The notes beneath the pieces were generated by a model. It did no database searches and was not told the origin of the DNA. It saw only the letters and a list, made by a program, of their open reading frames with translations. Positions 1 through 12,300 of a DNA stretch of 64,000 bases are shown in pieces. Source of the DNA: Tritrichomonas musculus (taxonomy: Eukaryota > Parabasalia > Tritrichomonadida > Tritrichomonadidae); contig JAPFFF010000003.1 in NCBI GenBank assembly GCA_039105265.1, positions 2,232,001 to 2,296,000 on the forward strand, given 5' to 3'. Made by a program: the position numbers and the translations under genes. Every line of letters starts with the position of its first letter. Within the stretch, counting starts at the first letter, position 1.

Positions 1-342
1 CCTGGAAGTTTCAAAATGGGAAGAATTTCCAGATTTAACGTTCGTTTAAGCGATTCTGTTTTTCAAGATTTAAATGAAGATTTTTGGGGAGCTCTACACT
101 TTGTTGAACAAGCTATACATAGTGGGGGAAACGTTTTAGCTCATTGCAGACGAGGAATATCTAGATCAGCAGCTCTTTGCGTAGCTTATCTTATGGATGA
201 TCGAGGAATGTCTTTTGATGATGCATTCGCTCTACTCAAAAGACAAAGACCTTCTGTCAATATAAATCAAGGCTTTGAAGATCAACTCAGAGTATTTTAT
301 AACACAGTTAAAGAGAAAAAGAAAGAAGAAAAAGAGTTTTGA
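1..342 (+). CDS. Dual-specificity protein phosphatase, 5' partial
   Basis: The frame is open to the window edge, so the N-terminus is missing; the first ATG at 16 is probably internal. The active-site loop HCRRGISRS matches the HCxxGxSR signature of dual-specificity phosphatases: Cys is the nucleophile and Arg binds phosphate. The upstream LSDS Asp is a plausible general acid, and downstream AYLM and RPSVNINQGFEDQL are typical of the fold. The family removes phosphate from Ser/Thr and Tyr of signalling proteins. The tail is a short Lys/Glu-rich stretch. It converges on the Rab gene across about 300 bp. The substrate cannot be told. Confidence 0.88.
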   Translation, partial: PGSFKMGRISRFNVRLSDSVFQDLNEDFWGALHFVEQAIHSGGNVLAHCRRGISRSAALCVAYLMDDRGMSFDDAFALLKRQRPSVNINQGFEDQLRVFYNTVKEKKKEEKEF

Positions 343-646
343 TTAATTCTGTAATTATTGTCAGACCTCAATGGCATTTAATTTTGATTGTTTGTTATTG
401 ATTATTATATAATTTATGCAAAGAAAAAATTATTATTATAACTATTATTCTATAAAAGCGGTAATACAGTTAACCAAGCAGTTTTTAATTTTATATGTTT
501 TATTTGAAATTAACATATTTTGCTTTTTTTTTTTTTTTTGCAGCTCTTAAATATCTAAACCTAAGCAATTTGTATCATCAAATATTAAAAAATATAAAAA
601 AAGATTAATTTTTTCAAATAAGCGATATTTTACTAACGAAAATAGT
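343..646. other. Intergenic, convergent genes
   Basis: AT-rich spacer between the convergent DSP and Rab genes, with T runs near 523-540. I see no gene or RNA in it. Confidence 0.6.
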
Positions 647-1264
647 TTAACAGCAACCTTGCTTATTCTCTTGCTTTTGAGTTTCTTCAACTTTAAATGG
701 TGATGCCTTTACAGATCCTGAACTTATTACAATCTGGCCGTTTGACACACGATTTGCTATTCCAAATGCAAGTCTAGTAAAGGATTCTGATATGTTTTGG
801 CCTGATAAAGCTGATGTTTCTAAATAATCAAGACGATGCTGTTCTGCAAAATCTTTTGCTTGTTGTACTCCAACTTGTCTCTGTGCTTCAAGATCAGCCT
901 TGTTTCCAACAAGAAGAATGAAAGCGTTTGGATTACAAAGCGATTGAAGATCATGAAGCCAATTTGAAAGGTCTTCAAAAGAAGTATCATTTGTAATATC
1001 ATAAACTAAAATAGCACCTACAGCATTTCTAAAGTACGCTTTTGAAACTGATTTAAAACGTTCTTGTCCAGCAGTATCCCATATTTGTAATTTAACACTC
1101 TGGTCTTCTAAAGGGCAGATAAAAGATTTAAATTCGACTCCAACTGTACTTTGTCCTTCTTCTCTAAAAGTGCCATCAATTAAACGCTGGACCATTGCGG
1201 ATTTTCCGACACCAGAAGATCCAACCACAACGATTTTGAAACTCTGAGAAACAGTTGTCTTCAT
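647..1264 (-). CDS. Rab-family small GTPase
   Basis: A 205-residue Rab GTPase, a membrane-traffic switch that cycles between GDP and GTP. All G motifs are visible: P-loop GSSGVGKS at 15-22, switch I Thr40 within STVGVEF, switch II WDTAGQERF at 62-70, NKAD at 121-124 and TSAL at 150-153. The C-terminus ends in two cysteines (204-205), the usual double geranylgeranylation site. The length is normal for a Rab. The GVEF effector region resembles the Rab2/4/14/11 group, but trichomonads have many expanded Rabs, so I do not assign a subclass. The start is ATG. TCACTT about 25 nt upstream could be an initiator. Confidence 0.93.
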   Translation of the reverse strand: MKTTVSQSFKIVVVGSSGVGKSAMVQRLIDGTFREEGQSTVGVEFKSFICPLEDQSVKLQIWDTAGQERFKSVSKAYFRNAVGAILVYDITNDTSFEDLSNWLHDLQSLCNPNAFILLVGNKADLEAQRQVGVQQAKDFAEQHRLDYLETSALSGQNISESFTRLAFGIANRVSNGQIVISSGSVKASPFKVEETQKQENKQGCC

Positions 1265-2105
1265 TTCTTCTTTAATTCAAATAGCAAGTGACCTTTTCAA
1301 AATGCAAAAAAAATTTTTATTCAATATTTGAATTAACCCTAATTATGCAATTGAATATAAACGGTCTCCTAGGTATTGCTTGAATCATTGTTTTAAAAGC
1401 AAAATGAATTATTACATGCAAGAAATGCTTATTCTCTGAAAGAGCATCGAAGTTATTTTTTTTTTTAATGCGTATAAACTGATAAACGTTGAGATTATAT
1501 CAAGGATATATAAAAACTTTCAAAAAAACTTTTGGTTTTAATCCATAAATTCTTCTCTTCTTTTTCACCACTAACTCAATGCTTCAAAGCATATAGATAA
1601 TTACACAAAAATTCAGTAATTAAATCAAGTTTTTAAAATAATTAAATTAATTTTATATTAATAAGGCAAAAGCATTATTTAACTAATGATTCTTAAAGCA
1701 TTATTTTTAATTTTTGATATTTTCTGCTAGCAGAACTCTAGATTAATGTGATAAGCAACAAATTATCAACATTGTTTCAAGCAATAACAATTTCAACATC
1801 TTTTAAATTAAGGAAGTTTGGTAATTAAAATTAGGTAAATAATGCTAAAGCTGAAACTCGTAGAAGTAAATACAACCATATATACTATAATTTGAGAAAA
1901 ACTCAATTTTTGAATAAAAAAGAGCGATAGTTTAAAATTGATTATAACTTTATAAAAATAAAATAAAATCTTTTTTATATTAAATAATTAATTAAAATAT
2001 ATCGTTAATATTTTAAATTATCTTTTTTACACTTATTAGACCATAAATAAGTAGTATAACACTTCAGATTTTTATTAATGAAATTTGGATAACAAATATT
2101 TTTTA
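1265..2105. other. Intergenic, divergent promoters
   Basis: About 840 bp of AT-rich DNA between the divergent Rab gene and the secreted-protein gene. It must hold both promoters. I see no ORF, RNA or repeat structure that I can defend. Confidence 0.5.
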
Positions 2106-4301
2106 ATGAGTAAGAATGCATTAACAAATAATTTAATTATTCTTATTCTTGGATGCTTTACGTACCAAGCTTCATGTAGTTATAACGAAGTTAAATTTTC
2201 TATGTCTCGAAGTTATTATATTGATACTGAAGGTTTTGCTAAATTAAAGGCAAAAGCTAATGTTTATTATAAATATTCTTCAACATTTTTTGAAATTGTT
2301 CTTCGTGATCCTAAATATGATACCTATCGAAAGAATCGATCTCAGAATAATCAGAATAATTTCAATTACTCACAAAACACTAGTTATGATATGCAATTTA
2401 ACAATTATGAGATTATATTCCCTCTTGATTTTGATGAGAAAGTTTTTAATTTTTCATTAACCTACGATAATAAAACATATTCTAATAAAAATATTAATGA
2501 CAAATCTAGTAAAAATGAAAATAATGGGATATATGGTTTTGTTGATGATAATTTCACTATGGTTTCACATAATGAAAGAACAAATGATTCGTATGTGAAT
2601 AGATTGACAATGAATGTCTTTATTTTAAATAATAATTTATTAATCAAAGTTTCAAATCTGCCAGTTTTCTTTGATTATTACATTAATAATACTGAAGCAA
2701 GTAGTACTTCAAGTGATAATATTCTGAATAATGAACAACAAGAAAACAATACAAAAAAAAGTAAAAGAAAGAGAAAAAGAAAATTTTTATCTTATCAAGA
2801 GAAAGAAGATCCAAGAGGAAGATTTTTTGAAGTATCGATAGGATTTACAATTTTTAAAAAACTAGAAATAAAACCTGATAAGGCAGGATCAAAAATTGCA
2901 TTTTATCCATTTAATTACAAAACCTGCGATTTTTGTCGTTCATCAAAGAATTTAAGCCGTTTACATAACTTTGTTTTTAATTTTGATCTTGAAGGGCATC
3001 AAAACGATCAATTATTTAAATATGGGAAACCACAAAGGAAATGCATTATTAACGAAGAAGTTGATTTACTTGGAAATCCACCAAAATTTAATATTACTGA
3101 AAATGCAACCAATAAATATACATTTTATGGTTTTCTATTGAAACTTAGATTAGTGAAGTTCCCTGCTTTTTCAATTATTAATGATGACAATTTTGTTTTA
3201 CCAGTTATAGATGTAAATTCAACTAATAGTAGTTATAAAAACATTACCAAATATGATGAAAATTATTTTATAAGTAAAAATTTCAGCCAATTAACGAAAA
3301 TTACAGTTATGCCAAAAAGTCACCGAATGCTTATTCTTCTTGATGATGATAATCAATATTGGCAAATTGAACTTGAAAACACGCTCACAAATTATTTCCC
3401 TAATAGTGCTCATTTGATTGGACACTTGCATTTCGATCAAAATAAAGATACAGCTTTTTCAGAACCTTATGAAAATGGCAAAAATAAAACCCATCAAAAT
3501 GCATTCAATATTTTTGATGAAAACGAAGATATCAATTTTGAAATAAATGCAAATTTGAATGAAAATGAATCGATTATTGAAAATATTAGCAAAATTATAA
3601 GAATGTATAAGCCAGATGTTATTATTAATTTTATTGATGAAACAAAGAATTCAACAGAAATAAACAGAATTTTCAATATTGAAAAAATTTATAAATCAGC
3701 TTTTCCTGATAATTCAACAATTAATTTTGACGATATTTTATATATCAAGAGCCATGGAAATCTTGCATTCAATCATTCGATTATTGATAAAATTCATCAA
3801 TTTGATTTTGCTAAATCATCAGTTCAATCTGATTGTGGAATTCAATTAAAAAAAGAAAAAAATGTTATTAAAGGTAAACGAAATAAATTTTCTTTTCTTC
3901 ATACTGATAAATGCTTCAATTGTAGCTTTGATTTTAATAATCGAACATTTTATAGTTGGGATATGTCGGTTTTTCCTTCCAAAGCTCTGTTCAAAACATT
4001 GTTTGAAAATAATAAAAGGAAAGGAGCTATAACAAATGAGCTTCTAAACAAAATTAGTTTATCTTCGATCGAAGATGATTTCTATGAATATAAAAAAATA
4101 AACAAAAATGAACAAAGTAATCATATAACTGATATAATCGGTCCATCTTTTCTTTCGAATAATGGAGAAAATAGCAGCATAAATAAAGATATTAAAATTA
4201 ATTTAATAAATGATTGCAATAAGTGCCCTGATTTCGCTAAAATATGCGCTATTCAATACAAAGAAGAGTATTTAACAAATGCTACAGAGTCAATTGATTA
4301 A
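2106..4301 (+). CDS. Secreted Asn-rich glycoprotein-like protein, unknown
   Basis: I chose ATG 2106 because the longer frame begins at a TTG; the product is 731 residues. The N-terminus MSKNALTNNLIILILGCF is a good signal peptide with likely cleavage after QASC. No later membrane span is visible, so it is probably secreted or lumenal. The body is Asn-rich with more than twenty N-x-S/T sequons. Cysteines sit in close pairs (CDFC, CFNC, CNKCPDFAKIC), which suggests disulphides in an exported protein. There is a basic Lys/Arg cluster in the middle (encoded near 2750-2780). I do not recognise the family. A 5-kb gene desert follows. Confidence 0.7.
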   Translation: MSKNALTNNLIILILGCFTYQASCSYNEVKFSMSRSYYIDTEGFAKLKAKANVYYKYSSTFFEIVLRDPKYDTYRKNRSQNNQNNFNYSQNTSYDMQFNNYEIIFPLDFDEKVFNFSLTYDNKTYSNKNINDKSSKNENNGIYGFVDDNFTMVSHNERTNDSYVNRLTMNVFILNNNLLIKVSNLPVFFDYYINNTEASSTSSDNILNNEQQENNTKKSKRKRKRKFLSYQEKEDPRGRFFEVSIGFTIFKKLEIKPDKAGSKIAFYPFNYKTCDFCRSSKNLSRLHNFVFNFDLEGHQNDQLFKYGKPQRKCIINEEVDLLGNPPKFNITENATNKYTFYGFLLKLRLVKFPAFSIINDDNFVLPVIDVNSTNSSYKNITKYDENYFISKNFSQLTKITVMPKSHRMLILLDDDNQYWQIELENTLTNYFPNSAHLIGHLHFDQNKDTAFSEPYENGKNKTHQNAFNIFDENEDINFEINANLNENESIIENISKIIRMYKPDVIINFIDETKNSTEINRIFNIEKIYKSAFPDNSTINFDDILYIKSHGNLAFNHSIIDKIHQFDFAKSSVQSDCGIQLKKEKNVIKGKRNKFSFLHTDKCFNCSFDFNNRTFYSWDMSVFPSKALFKTLFENNKRKGAITNELLNKISLSSIEDDFYEYKKINKNEQSNHITDIIGPSFLSNNGENSSINKDIKINLINDCNKCPDFAKICAIQYKEEYLTNATESID

Positions 4302-7215
4302 TATTTGTATTATTAGCTTTTATTCTAAAGATAGATTATTGTATTTTATATTTATAAAGAAGTACTACAGTTATAAATGAATTGACATTTTTTATTCTGA
4401 AATGGCGAATAGATTTTGTTGTGAGTTGATGATATCATCAAAATATTAAACTTATGAATTTGATATAATTTAAGCATGTTAACAATAACCTCCATAGATT
4501 TCAAATCCAAAACTGGTTTTTATTGGTGGTTTTTAAGTTTTGTTTCAAAAATTTTCATTAAAAATAGAAAGGTGAAAAGAGCCAAATTAGTGGAAGATGT
4601 AAACCAAATACTTTATATATAATTAAATTAAAATTATATATTTAATATCAAAATATTGTTAAAATTTTGACGGTATAAATAAAGATATTTTTATTTTAAT
4701 CTCTTTTCCAAAAAGGCGAATAAATGATCGTATAGGTTAAATTTTCTTAGTCATAAAATATGAAAAAATAAACACTCAAATTATGACAAATAAAAGACAA
4801 ATATTAACCTAATTTATAAAAATTTCTATTGATATACATCTTTAAAGTAAAATTTTCTTTTTAATTTGCATGGAATAAAAATCACATGAAATATTTAATA
4901 TTAAATATTATTTCAAATATAAGCAAAAAATAAAAATAAGTTTATCTTTGATAATAGTATCATTGATAATTTGACATTGATAAAATAAAATTCCATTTTT
5001 CTTAAGAAAGTCGTATATTTCAATTTGCATAGAAAAATCTACCGTCAGGATTTTCATTAAAATTAGTGTGTATACAATATTAACGATACAAAGCATTATT
5101 TTCTTTGTTGTTTCAAAAACGTCCGATACAATCATTAAATGATACAAGTTAAAAATTGAAAAAGGTGTAAAGTTCTCAATTTATTTATAATAATCTTTAA
5201 TTATCTTAATATATTAGAAAGGTATTATTTATACAATCACTTTAAATCACTAAAATGTAAATAATAAACTATATATTTTGAGATTGGCTTTAAATATCAT
5301 AAAATGTGTGATTTTTTTTTAATTAAAATTGTAAACGGTTTATCTTCCACCCTTCTTTAAATAATCTTCATTTTTTTTAGAGGGGCAATACATGAAACTT
5401 TTTAACGTCTTTATTCAATTTGAAACTCTTATATTTCAATAACTACAATAAATACAAAAACCAAAAATGTTTCCCCGGATACTTGCTCAATAGTTTAATA
5501 TAAATAAATAACCTGATTAATGATAATGCATTAGATTTTTATGATATTTTAGGTTTTTCAATTTAGAAAGATTGACGGTTTAATGATAGGATCCGTTAGG
5601 TCAATTTATTAATTCGATTAAAACATTAAGATCCCCCTAATAAAATTGGGAATCGACTAGGTAGATTTTGTAAATCAAGAATCCAAAATTTGCTAAAATT
5701 GAGAACTTAACGTATATTTTATGCTCAGAAAAGTCTTTTTTTTGAATAGATTTTTTAAAAAATTCTATACTTTTTTTTGAGAATTAAAAATATTTTATGT
5801 AAGCTCATACAATTAATTATGAGATTTTATTTTCAATGTATTATTAAAAAATAAAATAATTGTATCATTAATAAATTAGTTGTTACTAATTATTTTAAAT
5901 ATAAATTAATATTTTTTGTTTTTATATTTTATATTTTCTAAAATAATAATTTGTTTATTATTTATAGAATTGTATACTATATGTTTTAAAAATTAATGCA
6001 TTAATTCAATTTTAAAAATTTCAAATAATTATTTTTTTAAATTAATAATCAATTCAAAAGTTTGTTTTATATGATAATGAAAAACATGATAATATCTCCA
6101 ATAATATTAATATTTTTTATTTTATTAAAATTTATATATGAATAAAATATTAAGATATATTTTATATTTTGTTATATCAGCTTTTTCAAATTTTTTTTTA
6201 AATTATCAATCTAGAATAAAATGAATAAATCATAATAATCATATTAATATATCTTATAATCGTAATATATCTAATTTGATGATGATAATATTATAATAAT
6301 CATCAAATATTGAAAAAAAATCGTAAAAAGATTATATTTTAAAAAAGCATTATAAATAAAGAATGTTATCAGTGATTTATATTTTAAAACAACTTTAATT
6401 AGCAATTAAATCCAATAAAGTAAACAAATATCAGTTTTTTAATTGTGAATCGTATTTTCATAATTTTAATATTTAATAATATACATAAATATGACTTAAT
6501 GATAAAAGACTAAGATTTATTTTGAAATTTTAGTAAATTAATTAAAACAAGACTGTTTTAAACAAAATAAATTGAAATTTTTTTAATATAAAATTCAATT
6601 CTTTATGAAAATTTGAATTAAAATAATATATGAACATTTTTCATATATTATAATAAATAGCAAATTAATTTTAAAATTAAAATATAATATAATTATTAAA
6701 CATATATTAAAAATATTATAAGTATATAAATGAGTTATTATATGTTTATATTCAGAATATAAAAATGTTTCATTATTATAGCTTAAATTATTTGAAATAT
6801 TTGCAAAAAATAAAGTAATCAAAATATATATTTATTAATTGGTAAATATATTAATAATTAACTAGTATTATTTATATTAAATTAGTTATATAATATTAAA
6901 AAACATGTTAAAAAAATATAATATCCTCAATAAAAAATTTTAATCCGTAAATTATATGTACTGCCACTCTTTTTTTTTGAGTAATATTTTAATATGGTAT
7001 TTTACACCATGAATATTTAATAGACACTTTTATGCCATTTTACACCAAAAAAAAAAAAAAAAAAAAAAACCTTAATGCTCTCATCCATGGTTTTTATGGA
7101 TTTTATTTGAATGCGTTTCGATCATTTTCGATCAAAATGAAACCAAAAAACATTTTTATGATTTTTTGGTTTTTATATGTGAGAAAAACAATCATTTCCG
7201 ATCAAAATTTTTATT

Positions 7216-7280
7216 TTACAAATTCCACGTAGCACTTTTTGAGAGCCGAGCTCTCAAAAAGTGCTACGTGGGATTTGTAA
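7216..7280. repeat. Long near-perfect hairpin
   Basis: Two 31-nt arms (7216-7246 and 7250-7280) are reverse complements with a single mismatch, around the 3-nt loop CGA. The core is CACTTTTTGAGAGC. A further CACTTTTTGAG follows about 16 nt after the right arm. A hairpin of the same design lies at 35967-36023. It may be head-to-head transposon ends or a very small foldback element. Confidence 0.75.
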
Positions 7281-8306
7281 ATCTCTGAATTGCTTTCACT
7301 TTTTGAGTTTTTCTCACTCAAGAGATTTTTTTATTTGGGGTGTGAAATAAACGTGATAAAACGCAAAAGTTTCAAAAAAACGTATTTTAAATAATTCAGC
7401 TATTTTTATACAAATATGCTATTTATATGAATTACAAATTTGTTATTATATAAATGTGATATTTTTAATATTATATTTAAGATAAAAATCTACTTTTTAA
7501 AATTTTTTTGTAAGATAATGGTATTTTTAAAATGATCGTTATGCTCTCAATTTTTTTTTCTTTATTCGCCTTCGATACTTAATCATTTTATGGTGCTTTA
7601 ATTTATTCATAGGAGATAAAACAAATATGTGAAAATCTGACCAATTGACACATAAGATCTTGGATGATTATTTTCTATGAATTTCATAACTTTTTGAATG
7701 CTTTCATTGAATTGCATTAATTTTTTTAAACATTTTGAAATTAACATTTATTGATTATAAATTAAATAAAATAATTATTCATATATTACTTATTAGTTAA
7801 AACTCTTTATTTTTGTTTTTCATTAATTTTTATTTGAGAAAAATGTAGATAATGTCTAAAAATGCAATGTTTAGCAATTATCTTTGGAATATATGCTAAA
7901 AATTTTAATTTTTTTACTGTATTAATTTTTATATATGATGTGTAATAACATATATAACTCGCTAACATTTTTGAAGAAAATAGTTTGGTTTTATTACGTT
8001 TTGTGAAATGGCATTCTATTTAAATAAACTTTTTGACTTTATATTTGGTAAGATATTTTAAAAATGATTCTTTTTGCAAATGAAATGCAAGAATTAAAAA
8101 AGGAAATAAAAAAATATTTTTTCTATATTATTTATTTATAATCTTGAGATTAATACTTTGTATATCAGAATAATTTTTAATAATATTTATTTAGAAACCT
8201 TCCAAATATCATAAAATATATAATCATATATGAAGAATTCAAGATTCACGAACATATCACGTTCTTTATGAATTTTTTTTTAAAAACCAAAATCCCAATA
8301 AAAATA

Positions 8307-8780
8307 GACTTGTTATTCTCCGATTCTCGAGATCGATAATTGATTGACTTTTTGATATCGATACATAAATATACACAGATTCTCGAGATCGATTTCAGAG
8401 ATCGAGAATTTTTTTTCTCAGCTTTTGATATCAGAATTTTCAATTAAACTTTTTGATAAATATATGATCGTAATTCAATCTCAAATATTTCATAAAAAAG
8501 AATGTATTTTTTGATTTTAATCTTATAATAAACATCAATACATTATATTATTTTTTTAAAATTATTATTAAATCACAAATACCAATTATAAAAAAAGATA
8601 AATCTGTTTGAGATCTCGAGATCTCGGTAATTGATATCAAGTTTACAATTATTTTTTTATCACATTTCATATCTGATATCTTGATAATCTATAATCTCGA
8701 TATCAGATTTTTAAACTGATAATCGAGTATCAGATGCAAAAAAGTGACGTTTTTGATATCGATTCTCAAAATAACAAGTC
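8307..8780. mobile_element. TA-flanked MITE-like inverted-repeat element
   Basis: The ends GACTTGTTATT and AATAACAAGTC are inverted and lie directly inside TA dinucleotides (8305-8306 and 8781-8782), as expected for a Tc1/mariner-type insertion. Weaker inverted similarity (GATTCTCGA / GAGAATCGAT) continues inward. The interior of 474 bp is rich in palindromic GATATC, CTCGAG and AGATCT words and has no coding capacity. Non-autonomous element; the family is inferred from the TA flanks only. Confidence 0.5.
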
Positions 8781-9259
8781 TATAATAAAATCCACCATTT
8801 TCAAAAATAAAATCCCAGTTGACATGATTATGTAATTTGTAAATAATACGATTTATATAATTTTTTATAAGAGAATTTGTAAATTAAAAAAAAAAAAGTG
8901 CAATATAAAATAAAGTTTTTCAAAAGAATTCCTTTAAAATAAAAAGCACTTTTTCTTTTAAATAATCAATAAAATCTTTTTTCCATTCAAAAATTGAATT
9001 TTAAAAAATATTTCTCAGAAATGAAAAACTTATAAAAAGTTAATTATTTTTTTGAAATAAAAAGCAAAGAAGAACCACTTTTTTGGGCATTGTGATCTAT
9101 ATATATAATTAACGAAAGTAGAAAAGCTCTATTTAATCTAAAATCGTTAAATTAATTAGTCTAATAAATCAAAAAATGATTTTTTAAATATGATCTTGAA
9201 TCAAGAAAATTCTTGATTCAAAGAATTTTAGCGTTAATTGAAATTTAAATAAATTCAAA

Positions 9260-9268
9260 AGAACGATA
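9260..9268 (+). promoter_or_regulatory. M3-like upstream promoter motif
   Basis: AGAACGATA fits the T. vaginalis M3 consensus ANAACGATA and lies 80 bp before the putative initiator of the next gene, a typical place. Such AT-rich words also occur by chance elsewhere in the window. Confidence 0.3.
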
Positions 9269-9345
9269 ACATTTTCTAATAACTGATAATTTAAAAATTC
9301 AAAAAGTTGATTGATTTGTTTTTTATATTTTTTTTAATTTTTTAA

Positions 9346-9350
9346 TCATT
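9346..9350 (+). promoter_or_regulatory. Initiator-like TCATT
   Basis: TCATT fits the trichomonad Inr TCA(+1)Y(T/A). The predicted +1 A at 9348 gives a leader of 8 nt before ATG 9356, the short 5' UTR usual in trichomonads. Confidence 0.4.
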
Positions 9351-9355
9351 TGCTA

Positions 9356-12300
9356 ATGGCTGTCAACTGGGACCAAGTTCCCTGGGGATTTGTCATTTTC
9401 ATTGCGGTCTTCGCCGTAGTTCTTTTCTACTTTATTTTTTTGCAAGGTTATTTAACAGCTGCAATCTATCGATGCTTTTTGAAATGTTTTTTGCCGAAAA
9501 ATTTAGACATAAAATTTAAGCATATTCAATTTTCCATCTTGAGTGGAAACATTTCAATACGAGATCTTTCGATTACTACCCTCTCAATGAAAGTTAAAAT
9601 ATGTCGATTACGAGTAGCAATTAAATATTGGGCAAAAATTCCAGATTTTGGTGAAAACAACGTTAATCAACATTTTGGTAATAATAATAGCAATGATGCT
9701 ATTGATTTGGACGCCGATGACGAAGATGAAAGCACCGATGATGATATTTCTTGCTGCAAAAAAAAGAAGAAAAAGGGAATGCTTTATTCCATTTTTAAAC
9801 GGAAAGGAAGATTTTCAGTATACATTGATGGCTTAAAAGTTTTATTATATAATCAATCTGAAGCTGGAATAGCTCGTATCGAAGCTTTAAAAAATCTTTA
9901 CAAAGATGGAAAAACAACAGAAGAAGCTACACGATTTTTTCAAGAGATGTATGGTTCAGCTCCCAAGCAACCATATCAGATGTCTATAATGATGCGTACT
10001 ATTTTACCATTAAGAATTAGAATTAAAACAATGGTTATAGCAATCAGCAATCCTAATCTTCCTTCTATTTTGCATTTTTCTACAGAAAAGGTTAAGGGAC
10101 TGTTTACAATGCTCCCACGTGAGGACTCTCATCACTCAATGAAACAAAGTTTAACTGTTTCGATGTCATCTGTTAAGATGAGATGTACACCTAACTCAGA
10201 ATTTGACAGAAGCCGACTTATTAAAGACTCAATGAGAGATCTTGAAAACCGATTCGGGAAACATAGATTAATTCTTCTTGCTGAAACAATAAACTTTAAT
10301 CTCACTCAGGATGCTTTTGGATGCGTTATACGAAAAGAAGATTTAAGCAAAGCTCTGTCAGTTACTGCAGAACCGAAGATGGCGATTACAGTTGATCTTT
10401 ATTCGGCTATTATTCAATATGGAAGTTATTTTGACAAAGTAAGAGGAGCGTTTATGAGATATTTCAAGCCTTTTTTATTTACAAATCCAATTTTTTACCC
10501 AGATTCGCATAGCAGAGTTAAATATATAGAGATAACGATTAGATTCAAAGGTACTGATAAAGCTATTGTTAATTTACCATTTACAACAAGTCAATTATTA
10601 GTTGAATCTGTTGCATTAACATTTGATCATCAATCAGTTATAAATATCATGATTCCTTTTCATGTATCGTCAGTTGATGAAAACAAACTTGATGTTGATT
10701 GTACATTTAAAAACCCACAGGTAACTACATCTCTACCAGAATCAAGAGGCAGTGATAATACAATAATTAAAGCTGACACTATGTATGTATCATTCTTTTC
10801 ATTTAATCCCGAGCATTGGTATGATGTAAGAACAAAGAAAGTATCAATTGATTTTGTTAATTGTTCTCTTAAACTTGCTCCTTACCATGTTCATTTTTTA
10901 TCACAACTTGGTAGTGATTTTTACTCATTATATCCATTCGAGGAGACAATTGATGAATGCAACCGTTTTATGCCCTCAAATTTCCTTATAACTGTTGGAA
11001 TGTACCCATGTGTAATAAAATTATTATCCAAAAAACTTCCAGAATTCGAATTTATTAACGAAATTGAAAAGCATCAAAGAATGGAAATTAGAGCTGAATC
11101 ATTTGCTGCAAAATGTCAAATTCCAACGCTAAGATTTCATGAAATTGATAGAGAAATTACATATACTGCACAATTTGTTAAACCAATCATTCAATTTGTT
11201 TTCCCAGATAATCATGTATATCAAGTTCGTCGAAATGTTTTTAAAGGAAACGATATTTATGGAGCTCATCATAATAATGCTACATATAATTTAAACCGAG
11301 AAAGTAACCGAAGGAAGAATGATTTAAATGATAATAATAATGATAATAATTCTCCAAATGTTTCTCCTCCTGGTGAATATGTTGGATATGATTTTTTATC
11401 AACAAAAATGATAGAATTAAGTGGTGGCTTCCGATGGAGCCATGATGATGGCTGTTCCCAACTTCCAATGGTTGTCAAAGTTGGCGAAGCAAGAGGAGTT
11501 TTTACTGTTATGCTAATTACAAACTTTCTTAATGTCGTTATGAACTATTCTATTTTTGAACATAAGCATCCAAATACGGCTCGGCATATTGCAGCATTTA
11601 AAGATTGGAAACCTCCACCTAAAAAGTTTCCAAATGCATTTATACACTTTTCAATTAATGTTAAATTTGAGAATATCATTGGATTATTCCTCTATGATTT
11701 GTATGATACATCTACTGGTGTTGAAGCCCACATACATGATTTATATTTAACAATAGAAAGTTGTTTTCCTCATTACCATCTCATTTTAAATGCTTCATGC
11801 ATTTCCGGCAAGTTAGGTAGAACTAATTATCCTAGTGAAAAATTCTATTACGAAAGAATGGGAGTTGAAGATGAAGATCGGAATGATCAAGGTATTGTTC
11901 ATGTCGATGGGGCTATGTTTACAATGAAAAATTGTAATGTTAGGAATCCTCGACCAGCTCATGCGCATAGTTTAATGGGTCTTGATATTGGTGCTATATA
12001 TGGATATTGCACTCCATATCAAGCCTTTGCTTTTCTTGATTTAGCAACTGATATCACCAACCTTTGGCTGACAAATGATACGAAGCAAACAATGACTCCA
12101 ATGTTAGATTCAATATATTTACCAAGTCAGCTTGTTTTCACTTTTCGAGAAGCACAAGTCATTCTAGACTGTCTAAAATACGGATTACTTGTTGTTTGTT
12201 TACCAAGTGGAGTTTTAATGTATCAAGATAATTTAATCAACAAAGATTCGCACTTAGCTTACTATCTAAGTATCCCAACCATTGATGTTCATCATCTTGT

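Larger units (their letters stand above)
4302..9259. other. AT-rich gene desert
   Basis: About 5 kb without a credible gene. Short ORFs here are AT-biased chance frames. It contains an A run at 7050-7070, the long hairpin at 7216-7280 and the TA-flanked inverted-repeat element at 8307-8780, listed separately. The rest shows only homopolymers and simple AT sequence. Confidence 0.6.

Noticed and set aside
2085-2105. TTG start for the secreted protein
   Set aside because: Eukaryotic ATG 2106 gives a cleaner signal peptide; the same reasoning moved the starts at 9350, 23207 and 25404.
7032-7232. 66-codon ORF starting in a poly-A tract
   Set aside because: Poly-Lys start is the A run; the end is the hairpin arm. 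No coding character.
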